In this document: in pieces, positions 56,883 to 64,000 of the stretch
Position numbering within the stretch: position 1 is the stretch's first letter
Layout of the letters: every line of letters starts with the position of its first letter
Assembly: GCA_907163375.1 (NCBI GenBank)
Contig: CAJQUW010014290.1
Span: forward strand, 124,001 to 188,000
Length of the DNA stretch: 64,000 nucleotides
DNA from: Prostheceraeus crozeri
Lineage: Eukaryota; Platyhelminthes; Polycladida; Euryleptidae
Reading direction: 5' to 3'
The notes under the pieces: model-generated
What the model was told of the DNA's origin: nothing
The model's input: only the letters and a program-made list of their open reading frames with translations
The model's database searches: none
Translations under genes and position numbers: made by a program

Positions 56883-58465
56883 TTTAAATCAAATTCAGAA
56901 AATTTAAAATCCATTTCAGAAGAATTTTTAACATTTAAAAGCTATCAAAAAACAATATAATCTCAGTAACTAAACACATAGGATCGCTTCAACCGATTTG
57001 GCTAGAGCCCACATTTCAATAAAAAAGTTCTGTAATTTTACTAATGCCCAACTTCCATGGCTTGCGCAGCCGCAAAGAAAGTATGACTGTGTTGACAGCA
57101 GCGGGCACAGTCCTGACCAGTTATGCTGTGGATTGCGTTTTCTATTCTAGTTTCTACAAATCGCAGTCGCTGTTCTCCAAGATTGTCGCGACTTACATTG
57201 GGCACCGACATATTCCGCTCTACATGTGACTTCAATTTCGACCAAATTTGCTCAATGGGATTGAGTATGGTCCCAATCTCAAAATAGTGGAATCCAGGAT
57301 TCGTTTCAATGCATTGCTCCAAGCAAGAATGACACGGAGCGTTGTCACAGACGACCACAACATGCTCAGGAGGAATGTTATCTGACAACTGTTCGAGCAT
57401 CACATTGACCCATTCAACAACGTTCTCCGACTCGAAAGCTCCACGTCTATGGGTCATGTGTAAGATCGGGTAGGATGTAATGGCACCGATGGCATGAATA
57501 CATGTATTTCTGCCCTTCGATGTTGGTGCAAGAAAAATTGCTCTATCACCTTGTCGGGCACAACCTTGAGTTTTGCGACAGAACAGGTTAAAATTCGTTT
57601 CATCAATCCAAATAAAGGTTTTGCCCTGTCGCATCAGTTCAGTTGCGGCTAATACGTAATCGCGTTGCTTGCGCTTCACGTCTTGGGTATTCATCGGCAC
57701 AGTTACTTGCACGTCGAAACGTCGTAGAACTTCATCTTCCAACTCCTTCAAGGTAATTTGGGGGCGATTTTCAATTGTTTCACACAAGTAGTCGATTTGG
57801 CTGATTCTTTGTCTATCAGCTTCGTTTCCTTTATTGTACTTTCCTCTATGAGACATGACGAAATGACGATGCGAGTTGTTCGAAGTGATACAAGCTGATA
57901 ACTATGAAAGTAACAGAAGCTTATATGCTGACATATGGACTTCTAAATAAAACAGTTCTGGACAAGCAACTCCACACCACTAAAGGTGGCATAGATGTCT
58001 ACATTAACATGCGAGAAATAGGAACTCCAAAGCAACAGTTCAACTGCTGAGTATGCATTTAATGTGATGTCAATCTCTTGGTTCGTCAGAATTCAGGCTT
58101 GAATTTGCATCAAGCTCAAAGGAAGATTGATCTTCTTTCCATCGAGACTACACCTTAGGACAATCTTGGAGAACAGCGACTGCGATTTGTTGAAACTAGA
58201 ATAGAAAACGCAATCCACAGCATAACTGGTCAGGACTGTGCCCGCTGCTGTCAACACAGTCATACTTTCTTTGCGGCTGCGCAAGCCATGGAAGTTGGGC
58301 ATTAGTAAAATTACAGAACTTTTTCATTGAAATGTGGGCTCTAGCCAAATCGGTTGAAGCGATCCCATGTGTTTAGTTACTGAGATTATATTGTTTTTTG
58401 ATAGCTTTTAGATGTTAAAAATTCTTCTGAAATGGATTTTAAATTTTCTGAATTTGATTTTAAAA
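56883..58465. mobile_element. Inverted-repeat element carrying a decayed Tc1/mariner-type transposase
   Basis: Left arm about 56883-57187 and right arm about 58159-58465 are highly similar reverse complements, separated by about 970 bp. The inner 145 bp of each arm is the C-terminal coding end of the transposase, so the right arm holds an inverted duplicate of it. The outer part is AT-rich with TTCAGAAA-type words. This looks like a rearranged element rather than a standard one with long TIRs. Confidence 0.8.
57041..57856 (-). pseudogene. Tc1/mariner-superfamily (DDE_3) transposase, internally deleted
   Basis: A 271-codon open frame with the catalytic blocks IWIDETNFNLF, VVVCDNAPCHS and ILNPIEQIWSKLKSHV. 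Only 30 residues separate the second D from the E. The usual loop before NPIE (PYSP-type) is replaced by FEIGT, so a short deletion is likely. The N terminus is also short: ITLKELEDEVLRRFDVQVTV is the second half of a helix-turn-helix region and then jumps to a TQDVKRKQRDYV block, missing roughly 30 residues. Though open, it is probably inactive. Confidence 0.75.
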
Positions 58466-59088
58466 CTTTTGAACTTGAGATTAAAAAGGTGGTTAAAAAT
58501 ACATGTTTCTCTATTGTTATATATGAATTAATTAATTCTTGTCAAAAATTGCAGCTTGAAAGCCTTCTTCAATGCTCAGTTTCACCATAATGTTCAAACA
58601 TCGGAATTTTCCAAAAATTACAGTTCAAATATTCAAATTCTGATGCAATATTCATAACTAACTGCATATGTAAAATGCAACCACCTAACGTTCGCGATTA
58701 GAAAATACCCAAATAACAAAGTTAGCTTGGATTCTACTGTTATGGGAGGACTTCATCGACAAAAAGGAGTATTTTTCTAAGAATGCACACCAAACGCTCC
58801 TTCTTCTAAAATTTTTTGCAAAGCGCTCGAGTGGAAAAATAGTCAGAATTCCTGATATAATGTATGAAACGCCCGAAATTTTGATCATCATGTGCACCAA
58901 GCGTTTGTTTCATAATAATTCGTTCAATAGTGGCTGATTCAATCTATTCTCTGCGTAGCCGATATCAGATCCGAATTCTGGAAAAGATCAATATAATCAA
59001 AGCACTCAAATCATCGCTAATTCTGTGAATCCTTCTCATGGGATCGACAAGCGATTATCCATTCTCTTAAAAAGTCTTTTGTGCCTAG
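58466..59088. other. No recognisable gene
   Basis: Spacer without supported features. Confidence 0.4.
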
Positions 59089-59748
59089 TATTTTGGCACT
59101 TACTGCGTATTATCAGACAAATTTTCTGCTTGTCAGACAATTTTTGTCTCATCCCACGAACTAATTTTCATTATTGCGTTTACTGCCCATTATACTACTT
59201 ATGACTAATATATACACTTTTATTGAAATTGGATGGTATTCTTGATAATTTTCAATTATAGAATATTTAATGTTGTAAATGAGTAGGGTTCTTTGTATAC
59301 ACCTTGAGGCATGGCAATAACAGGTCTGGATATTTGACGTATTGATGCCATCTTTTAATTCTGTTTTTACAAGGTTTTTTTACAGCTTTTAAAGGTCTAT
59401 ATACTTCCCTAAAGTTGACATTGACACAGCGGAGTTGTAAAGTATCAGAGTTGTTCATAATGCGAGTGTGAATGAGTGGAGCAGAGTTAGAACCTATGTG
59501 ATTAGGAGTGACCAGTTGCCATTAGCTGATGTTGAATAGTTTGATCATATTTAAACACTTTGAGTTTGAGAGACAATACTTTTAGAAAAGTAGACTGAAT
59601 TGTCTGATATTTTGGCGAATAATTGTCTCATCTTGTCTGCTCTGAACAGCCACATTTGGTTGTTCATTGTCTCACGTTGTCTGTTGCAATTGTCTGATGA
59701 TTTTGGCTGTTATTTTGTCTGATTTTTGACTGTCTATAGTTTATAGTG
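59089..59748 (-). mobile_element. CACTGTAAAC-ended MITE, copy C (one end lost)
   Basis: Same orientation as copy B. The right end is present but altered (TATAGTTTATAGTG, then TA). The left end starts abruptly at TATTTTGGCACT, lacking about 60 bp and its inverted repeat. It keeps 63 codons of the MNNSDTLQLRC frame (59267-59458, minus). Confidence 0.85.
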
Positions 59749-59750
59749 TA

Positions 59751-61050
59751 GTTTTTTGACTAATTTTGAAATTTATTACGTCAATATCCCAATAAATAAT
59801 GCGGAAATCGGATTTTTTTCATCTGATAGGAGTTTGTACTGATAAACTTTTAATGCATTGGTCAAAATGCAAACAAGCAAGCAATCATTATCCATTACTT
59901 TTTAAATTAAATCTTCTTAAACAGAATTGGTCATCAGACAACCCCACAATCGCAATATCAAAAAATAAGACTTCCACACAATTTAGAAAATCAATGTAGT
60001 CCTTTCTCATCTGAAATGAACTGCTCAAGGTCTTTGATTTGAGCAATGAAAACGTTTGAATTTATGTTCTGTATCATTATTTTTACTTCGATTTATCACT
60101 AACAGTAATTAAAAATGATACTTTCTACTTCATTCGTCTGTAGTAAGGGAAATTGCACCTGTGAGACAATTCATTAGCGATAAAATTTCAATGATGAAAC
60201 CCCACAGAGAAATACAAAAAAAGATGCAAAAAGACACTAATGTAATAGTTGGATGCACTTCATTAGCTTGATGAAAACAAACTTTGACAAACTCGTTTAG
60301 GCACGTTCCCTCCTGAGTAGCAACGTTCCCTGATGAGATCCTACAAATGCAGTTTTCTTTTGAATACATTGGGATTGAAAGGAAACTTCCAGGGTTGTAT
60401 TCAATAGTCTAACAGGAAGAAGATTTTAGCTGAATTTAATTAATAACTTGCCAAGAAGTTAAAGTTCTTCGTCTATTGAGCCTCATTAGCTATCATAAGC
60501 AGGTTCGACGCTGGAGATAAGATAAATACTGTCTCTGTACTTGTCGTGCAATTGGCTACATCCGTTTGAATTTTTTTGACACAGTCCGAGCAACTGTTGC
60601 TATTTTCTTTTCCTTTTTTGTCAATTATCTCAGGAAACATAACAGCGACGACAGATAAATTTTGTGACTTTTAGTGCCACTGTCTGTAACATTCAAAGTT
60701 GGTGTTAATTCTGTCAAAAGTTGGTGATATCTCGACTGTCCAAGTTTTCAAAGCACATTTTTGAATAAAATTCATGTAATGCCTAATCAAATAGTTAATA
60801 ACTACATCATAACTGCGATATTAAACCTCAAATAGGACATCAACTTTTAAAACTGTGTTCAAACTACGTATATGGATTCAAACTGCTTGTAATTTGATTT
60901 CAAAGTCAGAATCCCGTTTTTTTAAAAAAGTCAAAAACAAACATTATTAAGCATTTTGTGACTTCGATGTACAGATCATTTTATGAAGAATTGAAACCGG
61001 GAAGCGCACATTACATATGGAAAAATCATCTTCGAAATCATCGAATTCTA
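59751..61050. other. No recognisable gene
   Basis: 1.3 kb of AT-rich DNA with short, unrecognised frames. Confidence 0.45.
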
Positions 61051-61051
61051 T

Positions 61052-61199
61052 ACGCTTGTAATCCCGAACACAACAAACAATCAGTAACCGCAATGACAGA
61101 ATTATGCAGTTGGTAAAAACACGAACGCAAGAACTTCAATCCTCCATCAAATTCGGTCATTGCGTTTAATGAGTGCCTGTGTCCGGGATTACAGGCTTA
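61052..61199. mobile_element. Small palindromic MITE (about 148 bp)
   Basis: The ends GCTTGTAATCCCGAACACA and, from the other strand, GCCTGTAATCCCGGACACA are inverted. Similarity continues inward to CGCAATGACAGAATT / CGCAATGACCGAATT, so nearly the whole element folds on itself. Confidence 0.65.
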
Positions 61200-61587
61200 G
61201 AGAGCTTATTTTCTAAAATTGCTCCTGTAAAAATTTCATGACAATATTTGGGAAACAGCTCAGAAAAGGCTTCAATTATTTGCAATAAATTAGAATTACA
61301 ATCCAATTGCTTTTAAATGTTGACAACCTTATATGATAGACGCATTAGTGACGACTTACACGCATCAGATCGGATCTATTAATGTTTAGATAGATATAAG
61401 AACACTGAAAGTTCACAGCGAAGGTGTGGACAATTAACGGACAACAACGAATTAATTTATTTGTTTTGTCTGTCATTAATTGTGGGAAATGAGAATTTCT
61501 GAAGCGAGGGCTGACAAAGAGGCTATTGGAGATAAGTGATTCGAAGTGGCCGTTAATCTACCAAATGGGCCTAACAAGTCAGAACTA

Positions 61588-62021
61588 CACTGTAAACCGT
61601 AGATCGACAATTATCCTACAAAATAACTGACAAGATCAACCGACGATTGTCACGTCCAATATCCTACAATATCCGAGGAATTTGTAGGTTCTCCACCGAC
61701 ATCGAAACAAATGCTTTGTATGCAAATTAACTAAACAAAAACTGTTGAATATTGATTAATTTTTTTCGTTTGGTGATTGCTTGACTTTTGGGCAATCTGT
61801 ATTATTGTGTGGCAAAAGCATTATTTATTTTGACAAATTTTCATTAATTACCAACATTTTTGATAAAATGTAAGCTATAATTCATTGCTACTCATTTTGT
61901 CGCTTTTTTGTCAGATATTGTAGGTGTTCAGTGGCAATCATCTTGCAAGAACTAACAATGACCGACAAAATAGATTTTGTAGGATAAATGTCTGTCAACT
62001 GTCAGTCTACTGTTTACAGTG
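61588..62021. mobile_element. Short CACTGTAAAC-related MITE, copy D (434 bp)
   Basis: Flanked by TA (61586-61587, 62022-62023). Ends are CACTGTAAACCGTAGA and, from the other strand, CACTGTAAACAGTAGA. The interior differs from copies A-C and carries TCCTACAA / TTGTAGGAT motifs near both ends, so it is a related subfamily. Confidence 0.8.
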
Positions 62022-62647
62022 TACGTCCACCACGCTAAAAGGGCACTCCACCAAGTGCCATTCCCCACCATCTATAAACATGCAACACAAGAAACGTGAC
62101 GTTGTTTGTAGTGCAATTTTTTGCTGTTTATAGGTCTAGACAGTCCCCTTCATACCCGGTAGTTTATTATCCATTCTCTGATATGATCTGTCTTTCTGCT
62201 GATTTCGCTAGTCTTTTTCGCATTGATTGCTACACTTTGCTCCCTTATCTTGCAGTGGTGCGTTCCCTAATCTTCGTCTTGTCTTGCATGTAAAGTGTAA
62301 ATGTTGTCTCATTGTCAATGAAGTGTGATCACAGAGATAGATTCATTTGCTGTGGGTTAGTCTAGAGCGGACATAATCCCATCCCAGCCATTGTATGCAC
62401 TGGTAGCCGCTGAAAGAAATTGACATAGATATTCGTCTCTCGTTGGCTTGTGCGATTGGTCAAGCTCGCACCTTGCGGAAGTAATAGTCCGGGAGCTACA
62501 AACACTTTCTTCCGAAATTCGCGCACAAAAGGCTTAACAGCATGGATTTGTAGATCTTGAAAGGCTAAGTAGAAAAATCAAATTCTTAAGTGTCACAGGC
62601 AGTCGTTTTCGGATACAGGTAGGGTTAAAGGATTCCCATTGGAATCC

Positions 62648-63090
62648 AATGGTAAAATTCAAGAAAAATCTGTGGATTGTGAAACACTCGGCAATTTTCA
62701 TACATTCTCTTTTTGCAGAAAAGAAACTGTTTATCAGAATGCCATGAAATTTGAAACATGATTGAGTTCAGAACATCAACTTTGATGTAAAAGTTGAAGT
62801 GAGTGACATGATTCAGTATTTGATGTTTGAGCGCCTCTATAAAACGAGTAAATTTCATGTTTTGACTTAATTTTGGCGATTTCACTCATTTTGTAGAGGC
62901 GCTCAAACATCAAATACTGAATTATGTGACTCACTTAAACTTTTACATCGAAGTTGATGTTCCGAACTCAATCATGTTTCAAATTTCATGACACTCTGAT
63001 AAGCAGTTTTTTTTCTGCAAAAGAAAATATACAAAAATTGTCAAGTGCTTCACAATCCATAGATTTTTCTTGAATTTTACATTGGAGTAG
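62648..63090. repeat. Long hairpin, about 200-bp arms with a 47-bp loop
   Basis: Arms about 62648-62845 and 62893-63090 are about 90 percent complementary by eye. Examples are GAGCGCCTCTA against TAGAGGCGCTC at the inner end and AAGAAAAATCTGTGGATTGTG against its complement near the outer end. No frame of note. It may be a fold-back MITE; if transcribed it would form a long double-stranded RNA. Confidence 0.85.
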
Positions 63091-63913
63091 CTCCCTGACT
63101 ACTAACTTGAATGTCTCATACACTATTAAGATAATGATGATGAAGTCAGTTAAGTTCGATTAAAGAAATCATTTAACGGCTCTCCTGACAAGTGACTGAA
63201 ATTGACGTCACTTTATGAAATCACCGACCATTTATCTCCTGAAATTAGAGGGATAATATATACTTATTCAAATATAGACATCCGCAGCTGAGTATGATGC
63301 ACATTAAGAGGTTAAACGCACAAACAGACAATGCATGAAAGCACGAAGATGTTGATACGGAAGATGAAATAAAATAGTTCCGTCGGTTTTATAAAGCACT
63401 AAATTTGATGTCATTCTGGTTCTTTGCATCATTGCCTTCAGGTGCTGTGGTATTATTTCTTTGGTTTATCTCTCATAGAAATATTACATGAAACTACATT
63501 TTTATGGATCATCGATCGAATATATCAAACACTTGGAAAGTTTCAGCAAGTCAAACAGAATTGAACAAAGAAGAATCTTTTTCATCCTATCATTGAGTAC
63601 ATGCACTTTCTAATGTGTTTTCTGTCTTACCAAGAATGCAATGTGGTGAACATTTTGATAACAGCATTGTGAAACTTTTACATTTAAAATACAAATCTAA
63701 GTACAAATTTTCGCGCAACTGAGTAACATAGACCTCCATCGTTCATTCCGCAGTGTGGAGACTAATGAGACCAGAGACAACCACTTTCAACTCAGAATTA
63801 GTGTTGCACCTTGTTTCTACATGTAAATGTGCATAAAATTAATATTAAATATAATATAATATAATCATTAAATAATAAATGATTAGTTGTGTACACATGT
63901 GCATTGAGTTTGA
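63091..63913. other. No recognisable gene
   Basis: AT-rich spacer with nothing supported. Confidence 0.4.
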
Positions 63914-63915
63914 TA

Positions 63916-64000
63916 TACCGTAAAATGGGGTAATTCGGACACCTTTTTGAGGGTTTTTTAATTTTTTTGTCATTTGTAATGATGCTATGATCCTATAATC
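63916..64000. repeat. Possible transposon end at the window edge
   Basis: TA is followed by CCGTAAAATGGGGTAATTCG. This has the look of a terminal inverted repeat entering a new element that continues beyond the window. The other end is not visible, so this is only suggestive. Confidence 0.25.

Noticed and set aside
57044-57229. Short frames starting MPNFHGLRSRKESM at 57044-57229 (plus) and 58093-58302 (minus)
   Set aside because: They are antisense shadows of the duplicated transposase end.

Overview
The window is AT-rich nuclear DNA of an animal, most likely a marine invertebrate. Evidence for this is spliced genes with GT..AG introns, no operons, and a mixture of PIF/Harbinger, mariner, Tc1, Penelope-like and LINE sequences, tRNA-derived SINEs and hammerhead-ribozyme motifs. 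I cannot name the phylum. No conserved housekeeping gene was recognised; nearly all recognisable coding sequence belongs to transposable elements, separated by gene-poor DNA.

Layout: 0-4.7 kb has two tRNA-SINE fragments and a 265-bp direct duplication. 4.75-8.3 kb is a complete Harbinger transposon carrying a transposase and a two-exon Myb/SANT-like partner gene. 8.3-12.6 kb holds old repeat debris. 12.7-15.8 kb holds a CACTGTAAAC-ended MITE and a CATGA-rich element with an intact mariner inserted in it. 16-21.8 kb is gene-poor. 21.8-24.4 kb is the most distinctive region: a TATA-box gene for a secreted precursor with 18 nearly identical 22-residue repeats that alternate basic and acidic blocks, followed on the same strand by two hammerhead-ribozyme-like motifs. 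27.4-33 kb holds one Penelope-like element with a single in-frame stop and a second Penelope family forming a palindrome with 1-kb arms. 33.4-37.5 kb is a 3.8-kb inverted-repeat element next to inverted copies of a small secreted-protein exon. 39.6-41.4 kb holds Harbinger and LINE relics; 41.9-43.4 kb an intact Tc1 element; 43.7-45.4 kb a Harbinger MITE. 45.5-51.5 kb is a Harbinger element split by a second Harbinger element. 51.8-64 kb carries further CACTGTAAAC MITEs, a fold-back with a decayed transposase, and hairpin elements.

How parts work together: in all three two-gene Harbinger elements the transposase and the Myb/SANT partner are convergent, as expected where both proteins are needed for transposition. 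Non-autonomous relatives (43.7-45.4 kb and the fragment at 33.6 kb) share their terminal motif and may be mobilised by them. The repeat-peptide precursor is the best candidate for an undescribed host gene.
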